A DNA stretch of 64,000 nt from Vibrio sp. HDW18 (GTDB lineage Bacteria; Pseudomonadota; Gammaproteobacteria; Enterobacterales; Vibrionaceae), in the NCBI RefSeq assembly GCF_011306175.1, contig NZ_CP049913.1, positions 124,001-188,000 of the forward strand, in the 5' to 3' direction. Of the stretch, positions 21,324 through 31,463 are shown in pieces. The number at the start of each line of letters is the position of its first letter. The first letter of the stretch is position 1. The notes below the pieces were generated by a model. That model made no database searches, had not been told where the DNA came from, and worked only from the letters and a program-made list of their open reading frames with translations. The translations under genes and the position numbers were made by a program.

Positions 21324-21727
21324 CCTGAAAAACAATATATTGGAACGAGGGGAAGAGAATAGTACCCCCTCCATGCTTAAAACGCATCCAGTTTGTCATT
21401 TTTTCTGACACCCCGTCACAGCCCTAACTTAACCATTTCTGTTATAAGAATTTTGACAAAAATTTATTTACTGCTAAACAATATTTATAACTACTTAAAA
21501 TCTGAGTTTTTCGTACCAACACATATAGCTAAAGGATATATGCTTATGAATATAAAATATCTAATCAAGCCAAATTACAACAACATAGGTTATGCATTTT
21601 TTTATGCTTCTGCTATCTTTCGCGCTGAATGGGACCTGTAATTTTCTGCGATACTGCCCAGTAAGCAAGATTACACTTAACTCTTAAGCACACTTCCTCT
21701 TTCACTTTATTATCGGTTCATTTTGAT
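21324..21727. other. AT-rich intergenic region between the chemoreceptor and opgG
   Basis: About 400 bases, clearly more AT-rich than its surroundings between 21440 and 21620. It must hold divergent promoters for the chemoreceptor and for opgG. One short plus-strand frame (ATG at 21540, stop at 21641, 33 codons) follows an AAAGGA sequence; its product begins MLMNIKYLIKP and I recognise nothing in it. No convincing inverted repeat seen. Confidence 0.5.
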
Positions 21728-23362
21728 ATGATTCGTGTCTCAGATGCCGTGCAACGTCACGTGCCAAAAATGGTTGTACTTATCTCCCTGTTATTCGGGG
21801 TTTCTGTGTTGATGTCTGATAATAGTTTTGCGGCAGATATTAACAATACGCCCACCACATCAACGGTAAATTCCGAGCCAGCAAGGCCGCTCAAAACTGG
21901 CGATATTAAAGCTGTTGCTCGTTTTGCTAAAACGGGAGCCTTTGATAATGACACTGTGGTTAGAATCGCTCGTCAATTAGCGAAAAAGCCCTATATCGCC
22001 TTAAAAGACCCGCTCCCCGAAGGTTTAGCGAATATCAACTATGATCAATATCGTGATATCCGTTTTAAACCGGATAGCGCAGTATGGAAAACCGATGGTT
22101 TGCCTTACCAAATGCAGTTATTTCATCGCGGCTTCTTCTTTCAAGATTTGATTGAAATTGCTCTGATTGAAAATAGTCAGGCCACCCATTTAAGTTATGA
22201 CCCAAACATGTTCAGCGCAGGAGAAATCCTGCAGCAAAAACTGCCAAGTGAAGATATTGGTTATAGCGGATTACGGGTACATTACCCGCTCAATAGCGCT
22301 TATTTAGATGAGCTGTTTGTGTTCCAAGGTGCAAGTTATTTCCGCGCATTGGGTAAAGGTAATGCCTATGGTCTTTCTGCACGAGGTTTAGCCATCAAAA
22401 CCGCCGATCCAACGGGTGAAGAGTTCCCTATTTTTCGTGCCTTTTGGGTCGAGAAGCCCAACTACAATACCAATTTGATTGTAGTACATGCCCTACTCGA
22501 TAGCCCAAGCGTCGCCGGAGCTTATCGTTTTTCCATTCGTCCAGGGCAAAATACTCGCATGGATGTCGAAGCGGTGCTCTTCCCTCGGGTTGAGATGAGT
22601 AAAGTCGGCTTAGCTCCGGCCACCAGCATGTATATGCATTCACCAAATGGTCGCCAGCAAACCGATGATTTCCGTCCTGCGGTGCATGATTCTGATGGTC
22701 TACTGATGATCAACGGTCGTGGTGAACGCTTGTGGCGGCCACTGGCTAATCCGAACACTCTACAAATCAGTGCCTTTATGGATAACTCTCCACAAGGGTT
22801 TGGTTTAATGCAGCGTGAGCGCAATTACGCCAACTACCAAGATCTCGAAGCGCATTATGAAAAACGGCCAAGCTTGTGGGTTGAACCGGTCGGTAACTGG
22901 GGACCTGGCGCGGTAGTCTTAACCGAGATCCCCACCCAATCAGAAATTCACGACAACATTGTCGCATTCTGGAAACCAGCGCAACCACTCGCCGCGGGCA
23001 GTGAGTACCGCTTCTCGTATCATCTCAACTGGGGTGAGCAACCAGAAGAGAACTCACAGGCAATCATTGTCAGCCGTACGGCAAGTGGCCGAGCTGATAT
23101 TGCAAAACCGACGCCCAAGCGCCTATTTGTGATTGATTACCAAGTGCAAGGGACCAAACCAGCCCAGATGCCAGAGCCAAAAGTGCGTAGCAATGCTGGT
23201 GTGATCAGTAATGTTGTACTACGCGATAACCCAACCAATAGTGGGTATCGTCTGTCGTTCGAATTTGATCCTGGAGAAGTCGTGCTGGCCGAACTGCGTG
23301 CTGAATTAACCGTACCAGAAACACGACCAGTGGAAACTTGGTTATATCGTTGGACTCTGTAG
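21728..23362 (+). CDS. opgG: Periplasmic glucan biosynthesis protein OpgG (MdoG)
   Basis: A 544-residue secreted protein. A signal peptide with cleavage after SFA (about residue 36) leads into a single MdoG domain covering the rest ([20 protein letters not shown] at its start, [12 protein letters not shown] and FVIDYQVQG in the C-terminal beta-sandwich part). OpgG is needed to form beta-1,2 backbones or beta-1,6 branches of osmoregulated periplasmic glucans, with the membrane synthase OpgH. opgH begins 19 bases downstream, so the two form an operon. Confidence 0.95.
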   Translation: MIRVSDAVQRHVPKMVVLISLLFGVSVLMSDNSFAADINNTPTTSTVNSEPARPLKTGDIKAVARFAKTGAFDNDTVVRIARQLAKKPYIALKDPLPEGLANINYDQYRDIRFKPDSAVWKTDGLPYQMQLFHRGFFFQDLIEIALIENSQATHLSYDPNMFSAGEILQQKLPSEDIGYSGLRVHYPLNSAYLDELFVFQGASYFRALGKGNAYGLSARGLAIKTADPTGEEFPIFRAFWVEKPNYNTNLIVVHALLDSPSVAGAYRFSIRPGQNTRMDVEAVLFPRVEMSKVGLAPATSMYMHSPNGRQQTDDFRPAVHDSDGLLMINGRGERLWRPLANPNTLQISAFMDNSPQGFGLMQRERNYANYQDLEAHYEKRPSLWVEPVGNWGPGAVVLTEIPTQSEIHDNIVAFWKPAQPLAAGSEYRFSYHLNWGEQPEENSQAIIVSRTASGRADIAKPTPKRLFVIDYQVQGTKPAQMPEPKVRSNAGVISNVVLRDNPTNSGYRLSFEFDPGEVVLAELRAELTVPETRPVETWLYRWTL

Positions 23363-23381
23363 TCAGTATGCGGGATTTTTT

Positions 23382-25568
23382 ATGACAAACCCTATGCTTG
23401 AACCCAATGCCTTTCAGTTAATGGGAGGCACAGCCATGCCTCCAGAGCAACACGGAGAGATGCCTGAGCAGAGCTTAAAGCGGCTCAGTAGTGGCTTTCC
23501 CCGCTCTGCAATTCAAGGGGATGGTGTAACATCCAATTCACTACGCCGCGTGTTTGTGGTCGGCTTTGCTTTATTGCTTTCGGCTTTTGCCATCATCGAA
23601 ATGCGCAGTGTCTTTCTGCTCGGAGGCCTAACGCCGATTGAATACTCAGTATTAGTATTATTTGCGATTAACTTTTGTTGGATTGCCCTGGCTTTCTCCA
23701 GCTCTATCGCTGGCTTTTTAGTGCTAATCCGTCACAAAAATCCGTCTGTCACTGAGTCAGAGCTGACCACTCGTACCGCCATTTTAATGCCAACTTATAA
23801 CGAAGCCCCAGACCGAGTGTTTGCCGCAGTAGAAACCATGGCTTTAACCTTAGCCAATACTGAACACGGCCACGCATTTGATTGGTTTATTCTCAGCGAT
23901 ACCACCGACCCAGAAGTCGCTTTAGCCGAAGAACAAGCGTTCTGGTTACTGCGTCAGCAAAGCGCCGATAAAGCTCATGTTTATTATCGACGTCGACGTA
24001 AAAACATTGCCCGTAAAGCGGGTAACATTGCGGATTTCTGCCGACGTTGGGGATCCGCTTATGATCATCTACTGGTTTTGGATGCAGACAGCGTCATGCA
24101 ACCCAGCACTATCATTTCCTTAGCACAGCGGATGCAGCATGACCCTGATGCAGGTTTAATCCAAACCATTCCTGCATTAATTAATGGCACGACACTGATG
24201 GCACGCCTACAGCAATTTGCCGCACGGATCTATGGTCCAATTGTCGGGACGGGCTTAGCTTGGTGGGTACAAAAAGAAGGGAACTTCTGGGGACACAATG
24301 CGATTATTCGTACCGAAGCCTTTATGAGTGCCGCCGGCCTGCCTCATTTGTCTGGCCGTCCTCCGTTTGGAGGCCATATTCTCAGCCATGACTTTGTCGA
24401 AGCCGCATTAATCCGTCGCGCCGGCTGGAGTGTCACAATTGCCGCGGATCTCACCGGCTCATTTGAAGAGTGCCCACCCTCCATCATCGATTTAGCAGTC
24501 CGCGATCGCCGTTGGTGTCAGGGTAACCTGCAACATAGCCGAATTATCGGTTCAAAAGGTCTACATTGGATCAGCCGCTTACACCTTACCACTGGGATCA
24601 TGTCCTATCTTTCTTCACCGTTTTGGTTACTACTGATCCTCTCTGGCTTGTTACTAGCACTGCAAGCACACTATATTCGCCCTGAATATTTTACTGAGCA
24701 GTTTTCTCTATTTCCAACTTGGCCGGTGATGGATTCTGCACGAGCCTTGCAACTGTTCTATATCACAATGGGTATTCTATTTAGCCCCAAAATTTTTGGT
24801 TTGCTGCTGCTGCTGATCGATAACCAGACATGCCATACCTTAGGCGGGCGCTGCAAAGTCATACTGAGCGCGCTAACTGAAATCATACTCTCGGCTTTAG
24901 TTGCACCGATCATGATGCTTATCCACTGCGGTGCGGTGATTTCGATTCTGGTTGGACGGGACAGTGGCTGGGCACCTCAGCGGCGTGATGATGGCAGCTT
25001 GCCAATTAGAGCCTTACTCTACCGTCATCGCTGGCATACGCTAATTGGTGTATGTCTCGGTTATGCAGCCATGCTCGATTCATGGACCCTATTGGCTTGG
25101 ATGTCACCGGCTCTGATTGGGCTGTGGTTTGCCGTTCCTCTCTCTGGGATCACGGCGTCACACAGCATTGGCGCTTGGTTTAAACGTCGGCGCATCTTAG
25201 CCACACCAGAAGAGATCACTCCACCAGATATTGTTGTTGCGGCTCAAACCCGCCGTGAGCAGTATATCGATAATCTGCAGCAACCATGGAGTGTACCAGT
25301 GGTATTGGCCGATCCCCATTTGATTGCTTTACACATTGCCATGATGGATAAACTCCCCTCACGTCAACCGGGTAGTCACATTGAACCTTTAGATGCGGTA
25401 GCTCGGATTAAAGTTCAAGAAGCTCAAAGCCAGGAAGGTTTGCTGGCCTTGCTAACCAAAGTGGAATTGAGCTATGTGCTCGGTAATCCACTCCTAATCC
25501 AGCAAGTCGCTAAACTGCCCCCAACCATCGATAACGTGGTGTCAACCAAGGCACGTCACAGCGCTTAA
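23382..25568 (+). CDS. opgH: Glucan synthase OpgH (MdoH), inner-membrane glucosyltransferase
   Basis: A 728-residue membrane glucosyltransferase family 2 enzyme that polymerises glucose from UDP-glucose. Two membrane helices (about 50-120) precede the cytosolic GT2 domain with [20 protein letters not shown], the LSDTTDPE and LDADSVM Asp motifs, [12 protein letters not shown] and the [12 protein letters not shown] product-site motif. Further helices follow to about residue 590. It is shorter than E. coli OpgH (847 residues), mainly at the N-terminus, which in E. coli contacts FtsZ; that function may be reduced here (inference). An inverted repeat just downstream acts as terminator. Confidence 0.95.
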   Translation: MTNPMLEPNAFQLMGGTAMPPEQHGEMPEQSLKRLSSGFPRSAIQGDGVTSNSLRRVFVVGFALLLSAFAIIEMRSVFLLGGLTPIEYSVLVLFAINFCWIALAFSSSIAGFLVLIRHKNPSVTESELTTRTAILMPTYNEAPDRVFAAVETMALTLANTEHGHAFDWFILSDTTDPEVALAEEQAFWLLRQQSADKAHVYYRRRRKNIARKAGNIADFCRRWGSAYDHLLVLDADSVMQPSTIISLAQRMQHDPDAGLIQTIPALINGTTLMARLQQFAARIYGPIVGTGLAWWVQKEGNFWGHNAIIRTEAFMSAAGLPHLSGRPPFGGHILSHDFVEAALIRRAGWSVTIAADLTGSFEECPPSIIDLAVRDRRWCQGNLQHSRIIGSKGLHWISRLHLTTGIMSYLSSPFWLLLILSGLLLALQAHYIRPEYFTEQFSLFPTWPVMDSARALQLFYITMGILFSPKIFGLLLLLIDNQTCHTLGGRCKVILSALTEIILSALVAPIMMLIHCGAVISILVGRDSGWAPQRRDDGSLPIRALLYRHRWHTLIGVCLGYAAMLDSWTLLAWMSPALIGLWFAVPLSGITASHSIGAWFKRRRILATPEEITPPDIVVAAQTRREQYIDNLQQPWSVPVVLADPHLIALHIAMMDKLPSRQPGSHIEPLDAVARIKVQEAQSQEGLLALLTKVELSYVLGNPLLIQQVAKLPPTIDNVVSTKARHSA

Positions 25569-25604
25569 CACTCTAGCGATAAACAGCGATAAACGCCTCG
25601 CTCA

Positions 25605-25628
25605 AAGTCCGACATGATTGTCGGACTT
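25605..25628. terminator. Terminator between opgH and gloC
   Basis: A 9-bp perfect stem AAGTCCGAC/GTCGGACTT with loop ATGATT; T-rich sequence follows on the plus strand. It separates convergent genes. Confidence 0.75.
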
Positions 25629-25696
25629 GTTATTCTATTTTATTCAAATAACACAAGGAGGTAATGCGCTTGTTAGAGTTGGGGACATGGAGAAGA

Positions 25697-26353
25697 TCAG
25701 TAAAGCGGCATTTCATCGGCCACAAACGGATTACTGGCCCGTTCACGCCCAAATGTTGATTGTGGACCATGGCCTGGTACAAAGGTCACATCATTTCCTA
25801 GCGGCCATAGTTTGTTTTTGATTGAAGCGATCAAAGTATTGAAATCACCTTGAGGAAAATCGGTACGCCCAATACTGCCGTTAAATAGCACATCCCCCAC
25901 AAACGCCAACCGTGCCGATTCACTAAAAAGTACCACATGGCCAGGGGTATGGCCTGGGGTATGTATAACTTGCAAGCGTTGCTGACCAAATACCACTACA
26001 TCACCGTCATTCAGCCATTGATCTGGCTCAAACGCATCGGTTAACGGAAAACCAAACATTTTACTTTGTCCTTCAAGCCCTTGGAGCCAGAAGTTATCCG
26101 CTTGATGTGGGCCGACAATGCGCGTATCACCCAAAAGCTGTGCGAGCGGTTCACTACCACCAACGTGATCGAGATGGCCATGAGTCAACACCAGTTGAGT
26201 AATTTTCACGCCAAGCTGATTAATCAACATCGCCAGTTGTTTTACATCACCACCGGGATCGATCACCACGCCTTCCATACTTTCATCGCACCACACGATA
26301 GAACAATTTTGAGCAAACGCCGTGACTGGCACAACTTGATATTGTAAAGACAT
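25697..26353 (-). CDS. gloC: GloC/YcbL-type glyoxalase II (metallo-beta-lactamase fold)
   Basis: A 218-residue MBL-fold hydrolase. Metal ligands are visible in LTHGHLDHVGG (HxHxDH), HTPGHTPGHVV, FVGDVLFNGSIGRTDFP (bridging Asp) and VPGHG. This is the YcbL/GloC form of glyoxalase II, hydrolysing S-lactoylglutathione to lactate and glutathione. The gene is third in a minus-strand set with ycbK and the L,D-transpeptidase, exactly as ldtD-ycbK-gloC in E. coli, which supports the assignment. Confidence 0.9.
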   Translation of the reverse strand: MSLQYQVVPVTAFAQNCSIVWCDESMEGVVIDPGGDVKQLAMLINQLGVKITQLVLTHGHLDHVGGSEPLAQLLGDTRIVGPHQADNFWLQGLEGQSKMFGFPLTDAFEPDQWLNDGDVVVFGQQRLQVIHTPGHTPGHVVLFSESARLAFVGDVLFNGSIGRTDFPQGDFNTLIASIKNKLWPLGNDVTFVPGHGPQSTFGRERASNPFVADEMPLY

Positions 26354-26416
26354 AAACCTATCCCGTCTGATACTTAACTGGCGGGCACTATGTCACTAAC
26401 CGCAAACTTTGACAAG

Positions 26417-26965
26417 TTATGCGCCAACCCAATGCCGAACGGGGCCAGTATCAATATGAATAAATCGACTTTTCGGGTAGTACCCTACTCCACCAGCTTG
26501 CAAGCTGCGGGCTGCGTCACGAATTTTTTTCAATGACACACCATCTAAACGAAAATCAATCGCCTGCCCTGACATATGGTAGCTCTTTTTCGCAACCGCT
26601 TTTGATTTACTGCGCAACTGTTTATTGGTTGCGGGGGAACGGTAACCAGACACAATGTGCACTTCCGCTTGCGTGCCAAGCAAAAACTGAATTTGGCTTA
26701 ATTGATCAAATAGACCTTTATCCATGGCATGGATTTCACCACGGCGAAAATCACGGCATAGGTGATTCAATCGCTTCAATTCGGAACGGACATACTCTTT
26801 GCCATTGAAATAGCACGTTTCGATGCTTTCACCAGTATGCAAATTGCTTAAGGCTAATTCTCTTGGCTTAGCCGCGTAACTCGCGAAGGCGATACTTGGT
26901 GTACAGGCGGCTAAAATCAACCCTCCAGCACTCAATTTTAAAAAATCTCGACGTGTTGTTTGCAC
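26417..26965 (-). CDS. ycbK: YcbK-like DUF882 / M15 peptidase-family protein, Tat-exported
   Basis: A 182-residue protein with a twin-arginine signal (TTRRDFLKLSAGG) and a lipoprotein-like or AxA-type cleavage region (IAFASYA). The mature domain is the peptidase M15A/DUF882 fold: VSGYRSPATN, KSYHMSGQAIDFRL and GGVGYYPKSRFIHIDTG carry the His/Asp/His zinc pattern. Family members act on or bind peptidoglycan peptide bridges. The start is GTG, with AGGT upstream. It lies between the L,D-transpeptidase gene and gloC on the same strand. Confidence 0.9.
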   Translation of the reverse strand: MQTTRRDFLKLSAGGLILAACTPSIAFASYAAKPRELALSNLHTGESIETCYFNGKEYVRSELKRLNHLCRDFRRGEIHAMDKGLFDQLSQIQFLLGTQAEVHIVSGYRSPATNKQLRSKSKAVAKKSYHMSGQAIDFRLDGVSLKKIRDAARSLQAGGVGYYPKSRFIHIDTGPVRHWVGA

Positions 26966-27135
26966 TTTTACCTACTCGCTTAGTTTTATTGGTACAGGAA
27001 AGTACCGAACTCTGCTTTCGAGATCAAATGCATAAAACGTGCTAGTAATTACTAAACACGCGGATAAAAGTGCTTATTCATTGAGCAATATAGGAAAATG
27101 TCAGTTGTCAATTTTTAGTCAAATTTAGATATCCA

Positions 27136-28683
27136 TCACCCATGACCGACCGTAGACGCCTCATCATACCCATAAATATCATCTCGATAATGTAAGGTAC
27201 CATCTTCATACCAAGCGGTTTGATAAATAATCTGAACAGGAATGCGCTTTTTAAGCGCGATCGTTCGAGTCCCGCTTGGCAACGAAGTGAGTGCTATACC
27301 CTGTTGTGTTAACAATGACTGCGCAAATTTTTGCGCATTTTCAACTCGGATGCAGCCGGAGCTAAATGCACGTGAAGCACGATTAAACAAGTTTTTATTC
27401 GGCGTATCGTGCAGATAAATGGCTTGACTATTGGGTGTATTGAATTTGTATGCACCAAGCGAATTATTGCTACCCGCTAATTGACGCAAACGATATGGAA
27501 ATGTCTCAGGATTAACATTAGCCCAATCGATCAAGCGAGGATCCATGACTTCAGGATCATCCCAACCGCGGATAATTTCTATCCGATGCTTCGCTAAGTA
27601 TTCATGGTCACGTTTAACCAGAGGTAGGATGTCTTCCATCATAATCTTATGTGGTACATTCCAAATTGGATTAATAATCAGCGAGTCTAGCTTGGTATTC
27701 ATCACTGGTGTTGGGCGAGTCACCCGTCCAACCACCACTTTCGCAGCAAACACTTGCTCACCCTCATCCCAATATTGCATCGCAAAAGCTGGGATATTAA
27801 CCAAAATCAACGACTCTTGTTGGGTTGACCAAAGCCGGATCCGCTCAGCATTGAGCGCTAATATCGCAAGACGCTCGGTGACTGACGTATTCAACCATTT
27901 AATGGTTTGTGGCCCGATAATGCCATCAGGGGTTAAGCCATGCATATTTTGAAATTGTTTGACCAACGCGACTAAGTTTGCATCATAAAAATCCGTCCCA
28001 TCATGCAGAGATATTGGCTCAAGATTAACTAATGATAAACGCAGCAATAAAACGTCACGCTCCATCAGTAGATCGCCGGGCCGTGTCAGGTTATCTTGCT
28101 CATAAAGAGCCATCGGCTGTGATTCTAAAGCTAACAGTGATTGATAAGCGTGTAACAGTTGCTGATAAGCAGGATTTTGTGGCACTGTTTGATCAATCAA
28201 ATCACTCAAGGTTTGAGTGCTAAGCGCATTATATAGAGCAAGCAGTGCTGCTTCACTTGGCGCAACGAGCGGTTTGGTTAATTGCCCATCAAAAAACCAA
28301 CTAAGGCCCACTTTTGCCGCCTGCTCAGCATAGCTGAGATACTGCAATAACGTATCAGTAGCTAATACATCATATTCATACCACCGCTGTTGCTGGCGAT
28401 ATGCTTGCATTAGAGCTAACTGGCGATCAAACAGTGGACTAAATCCTGCGCGATGTATCACCGCCAACCGATCTTCAAAATGATTCGCGCTCGTGAGATC
28501 AAACCATAATCGCTGATCGGCATGATCTCGGTAAACTTGTTCCGTCAGTGTCGGATCAATCATCTGTTGGTAGATCGGAGAAGCTGAGTCAACCCAGCCT
28601 AGTTCAACAAAATATTGCACAGCCCAACATGGCATAGAAAAAAATAATAAACCAATCGCCACCACTCTGCTTTTCATCTTCAT
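27136..28683 (-). CDS. ldtD: L,D-transpeptidase, YcbB/LdtD type
   Basis: A 515-residue periplasmic enzyme with an N-terminal signal sequence ending near CWA. An N-terminal scaffold domain precedes a PG_binding_1 domain (LVKQFQNMHGLTPDGIIGPQ) and the YkuD catalytic domain, with HDTPNKNLFN and the nucleophile Cys in AFSSGCIRVEN. Such enzymes form 3-3 cross-links in peptidoglycan and can attach D-amino acids; YcbB types resist most beta-lactams. The start is ambiguous among TTG at 28689, ATG at 28683 and ATG at 28677; I took 28683. It heads the ldtD-ycbK-gloC set. Confidence 0.92.
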   Translation of the reverse strand: MKMKSRVVAIGLLFFSMPCWAVQYFVELGWVDSASPIYQQMIDPTLTEQVYRDHADQRLWFDLTSANHFEDRLAVIHRAGFSPLFDRQLALMQAYRQQQRWYEYDVLATDTLLQYLSYAEQAAKVGLSWFFDGQLTKPLVAPSEAALLALYNALSTQTLSDLIDQTVPQNPAYQQLLHAYQSLLALESQPMALYEQDNLTRPGDLLMERDVLLLRLSLVNLEPISLHDGTDFYDANLVALVKQFQNMHGLTPDGIIGPQTIKWLNTSVTERLAILALNAERIRLWSTQQESLILVNIPAFAMQYWDEGEQVFAAKVVVGRVTRPTPVMNTKLDSLIINPIWNVPHKIMMEDILPLVKRDHEYLAKHRIEIIRGWDDPEVMDPRLIDWANVNPETFPYRLRQLAGSNNSLGAYKFNTPNSQAIYLHDTPNKNLFNRASRAFSSGCIRVENAQKFAQSLLTQQGIALTSLPSGTRTIALKKRIPVQIIYQTAWYEDGTLHYRDDIYGYDEASTVGHG

Positions 28684-28805
28684 ACTCAATCAACTATTTA
28701 TTAAATCAGTATGGCAAAGGTATACGCTAAATTTAAGCAATCGGATCAGATATTTTGATTATAAGTAAGCTTTTTGAGTGGTGAGTAGAATTTACGCCTA
28801 AACGA

Positions 28806-28832
28806 GAAAAGACCCTAGATTTTTCGGGCCTT
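28806..28832 (-). terminator. Rho-independent terminator of ribA
   Basis: On the minus strand AAGGCCC pairs with GGGTCTT (one G-T pair) around an A-rich loop, followed by TTCTCG; located just past the ribA stop. Confidence 0.65.
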
Positions 28833-28868
28833 ATCATACCGTTTTTGATGCAAACCAAGTGCAGAAAA

Positions 28869-29465
28869 TTACAGTTTTAACTGATGATTACCATGAGAAA
28901 CTTTGGCTTTTAAATAATTTTCGTTGCCCGCTTTGATGTGTGCTGCCGTATGTACCACTTCAACAATTTCAATGCCATGCTGTTGCAACTCACGGATCTT
29001 TTTCGGATTGTTTGTCACCAGACGGATTTTATTAACGCCTAATGCTTTGAGCATTTGCGCCGCTTCACCAAATTCACGCAAATCATCACTAAAGCCAAGA
29101 TGATTATTGGCTTCATAAGTATTCATTCCTTGGCTTTGCAAGCGATAAGCATCAATTTTATTGTATAAGCCAATGCCACGCCCTTCTTGGCGCAGATACA
29201 GGATGATGCCACCCGCCTCGCCCATCCGTGTGATGGTTTCTTCTAACTGCTCACCACAATCACAGCGTGAAGAGTGAAACACATCACCGGTCAAACACTC
29301 CGAATGCAGACGAACTAATGGAGCCTGCTGGCTTGTATCGGCAGATTTAAAGATCACCGCAACATGCTCTTTATCCGATGCTAATCCATGAAACGATAGG
29401 ATCTCTGCGTCAATATTGCTTTGGGCACCGACTTTAAAATCAACTCTGGCTCTGACTTCCGCCAT
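28869..29465 (-). CDS. ribA: GTP cyclohydrolase II
   Basis: A 198-residue enzyme for the first step of riboflavin synthesis, opening GTP to a diamino-ribosylamino-pyrimidine. Zinc cysteines are in [17 protein letters not shown]; the catalytic region is [20 protein letters not shown], and [13 protein letters not shown] is typical of the C-terminal part. I chose [10 protein letters not shown] as start by family length; the frame is open a further 18 codons, with two more ATGs, so 29519 is an alternative. It stands alone on the minus strand, without ribB or ribH nearby and without an FMN riboswitch that I can see. Confidence 0.93.
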   Translation of the reverse strand: MAEVRARVDFKVGAQSNIDAEILSFHGLASDKEHVAVIFKSADTSQQAPLVRLHSECLTGDVFHSSRCDCGEQLEETITRMGEAGGIILYLRQEGRGIGLYNKIDAYRLQSQGMNTYEANNHLGFSDDLREFGEAAQMLKALGVNKIRLVTNNPKKIRELQQHGIEIVEVVHTAAHIKAGNENYLKAKVSHGNHQLKL

Positions 29466-29625
29466 ATTTATACTCACTTGAATTTCAGTAACGAAATGCA
29501 TGTTTCTCAACAATTGCATAACGGGTCTCTACTCGTGAGTTAACTATGGGGGCGGATAGCCGATTTTTCAAAGAAAAGATCACCTTGAATTGAAATTGTT
29601 AACGCATAACTCATTCTTTTGAGTA

Positions 29626-29654
29626 ATAAAAACCCCAACCATCACGATTGGGTT
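29626..29654 (-). terminator. Likely terminator of the 59-residue protein gene
   Basis: On the minus strand AACCCAA pairs with TTGGGGTT (one bulged G), then TTTTTATTAC, about 65 bases past the small gene. Confidence 0.6.
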
Positions 29655-29716
29655 AATTAAGTCAGTCAAATGGAAGCGACATCGATTCAATCATGCCGCT
29701 CAAAAAAATGGCATCG

Positions 29717-29896
29717 CTATCCGTTTTGTGATTGCTTCCAAACACACAACTCGACCCACATCTGTTCTAATTGACGTAACTCTTCTTCCGTTAAAACGGC
29801 TAAGGTTGGCTTAGATTGTGGGGCAGCCTGAGCTTGCCACGCGCTTAATTGCGCGTGAAACTGTTTTTTCAACTGGGCAACAACCGAATTGTCCAC
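29717..29896 (-). CDS. Small conserved-looking protein, function unknown
   Basis: A 59-residue soluble, mostly helical protein (DNSVVAQLKKQFHAQLSA at the start, TEEELRQLEQMWVEL near the end). The start is decided by GGAGAG five bases before a GTG at 29894-29896; an in-frame GTG 21 bases upstream lacks such a site. A terminator-like hairpin follows. I do not recognise the family. It stands alone between ribA and the MFS gene. Confidence 0.6.
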   Translation of the reverse strand: MDNSVVAQLKKQFHAQLSAWQAQAAPQSKPTLAVLTEEELRQLEQMWVELCVWKQSQNG

Positions 29897-30047
29897 CGTT
29901 TCTCTCCACCGCCACACCCATTTCTCAAAAAGGATACGCTCTTTGATGATTATTTCTCATCACGCCATAAGATATGGGAGTATGCTCACACAATTATTAT
30001 ACTACACAAAATAATTACCGATTGCCGCCGCCAGTTGGTCAAACCAC

Positions 30048-31268
30048 TCACCTGACTGACACTTTACTTTGCATCGCCAGACTGAGACTGACCTTGTGCT
30101 GTAATTGGCTAAACAAAACCAGCAAGAATAGAGCGATCACGACTCCGAAGAAAGATACGTATAACGTACTGAAATAGTTGAAATATTCACCAACAACGCC
30201 CACCGATAAACTGGCCACTAATGAACTGACACTCAGTAAGCTAGAAAACAGTGTGGAAGCGGTTCCCAGTCGATCTTGCATCATGTCCTGCAAGATCACC
30301 ATGCCTAACGTCGCACAGACACCGATAAAAAATCCATTCAGTACTTGTGCGCCCATCATCGCGATAAAACCAGTATGGGTTAACATCAGGGCATAGAAAA
30401 CAATGCCACTGGAGATACCCAGCATCAACAATTTACTGGTTCCCCAGCGTTCAGCGAGCTTACCTGCCATCAGCATCACCGGGATCTCACACAGTGCCGC
30501 GACACCAAACAATAAGCCTAACCAGTGCTCAGGCACCATCAACTCGCGTGATAAATAAAGAGGCATGCTGGTGATATACAGATTATTGGCTGCGAAGGTG
30601 AACACTAAGGTTACACAATACAACGTGATCAGTGCGCGTTTATGCAGCGAATAGTGAACTAACTTGATTCGCGGCTCTTCACCGGATGCTGGCAGCAAAG
30701 TTTTCTCACCCGCCGGTAAATACCGAGCGATCAAGACGATTCCGACCGCAACAATCAGTGCCGAAACCGCAAACGCGGCACTAAAACCGAAACTGGCTTT
30801 GAGCATAAATGCTGCCGGTGGGCCAAATACCCAAGCAATCGCAATCCCAGCCCGCATAGCACCTAAAAAAGTGGTTTTGTCAGCCAGATGCCGATCCGCA
30901 TATTCGCGGCCCAGCGCAAACAGTTGACCAAATGAAGCACCACTGACACTGGCAAACAGCACCACAATCACAATCGCCAAACTATAACTGCGGATAAAGA
31001 TAAAACTGACCACGGTAATGAAATAGCAACTCAGCGCGACTAATAAAATCGTCTTACGCTGCCAATCACGATCCGATTGACGAGCAAGCCACTGCGATAC
31101 TAGCACCGAACTGACCACCGCCACCACCATATATAGGCTGAGCTGCAGTGGTGAAGCATCCAGTGCCTCGACAATAAATAGACTAGAGAGTGGATAAAAG
31201 AATGCCCCACACAAGCCAGTCACCAAGGTGGACATAATAAACAGTAAGGCAGTTTTGTCTCGATGCAT
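30048..31268 (-). CDS. MFS transporter of the sugar efflux (SetA/SetB-like) type
   Basis: A 406-residue inner-membrane protein with 12 predicted helices. The first helices (MSTLVTGLCGAFFYPLSSLF) and the loop RQSDRDWQRKTILL correspond to the conserved DRxGRR-like loop 2-3 of major facilitators. The even hydrophobic pattern and ALGREYADRH region recall the Set sugar efflux transporters, which export lactose, glucose or analogues; the substrate is inferred only. It is divergent from an AraC-type regulator gene, a common regulator-transporter arrangement. The ATG follows GGAGCCCCCT. Confidence 0.78.
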   Translation of the reverse strand: MHRDKTALLFIMSTLVTGLCGAFFYPLSSLFIVEALDASPLQLSLYMVVAVVSSVLVSQWLARQSDRDWQRKTILLVALSCYFITVVSFIFIRSYSLAIVIVVLFASVSGASFGQLFALGREYADRHLADKTTFLGAMRAGIAIAWVFGPPAAFMLKASFGFSAAFAVSALIVAVGIVLIARYLPAGEKTLLPASGEEPRIKLVHYSLHKRALITLYCVTLVFTFAANNLYITSMPLYLSRELMVPEHWLGLLFGVAALCEIPVMLMAGKLAERWGTSKLLMLGISSGIVFYALMLTHTGFIAMMGAQVLNGFFIGVCATLGMVILQDMMQDRLGTASTLFSSLLSVSSLVASLSVGVVGEYFNYFSTLYVSFFGVVIALFLLVLFSQLQHKVSLSLAMQSKVSVR

Positions 31269-31463
31269 AGGGGGCTCCAGAACAGCAATCAGTCATCATT
31301 TACCGCGCTAGTGTACTCAATCTTACGCTCAGAGATTGATGTTATTCGAGCCACTTCTAATACTATTCATGCAAAAAATATTGATAGTTTGACAGATATA
31401 GGCCATTAAATAGCCTAACTTACCAATCAATCAAAACCATTTAGAGCAAACAAGGAATGTATC

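Noticed and set aside
25618..25821. 67-codon plus-strand frame after opgH
   Set aside because: It overlaps the opgH terminator and the 3' end of gloC on the other strand and has no recognisable content.
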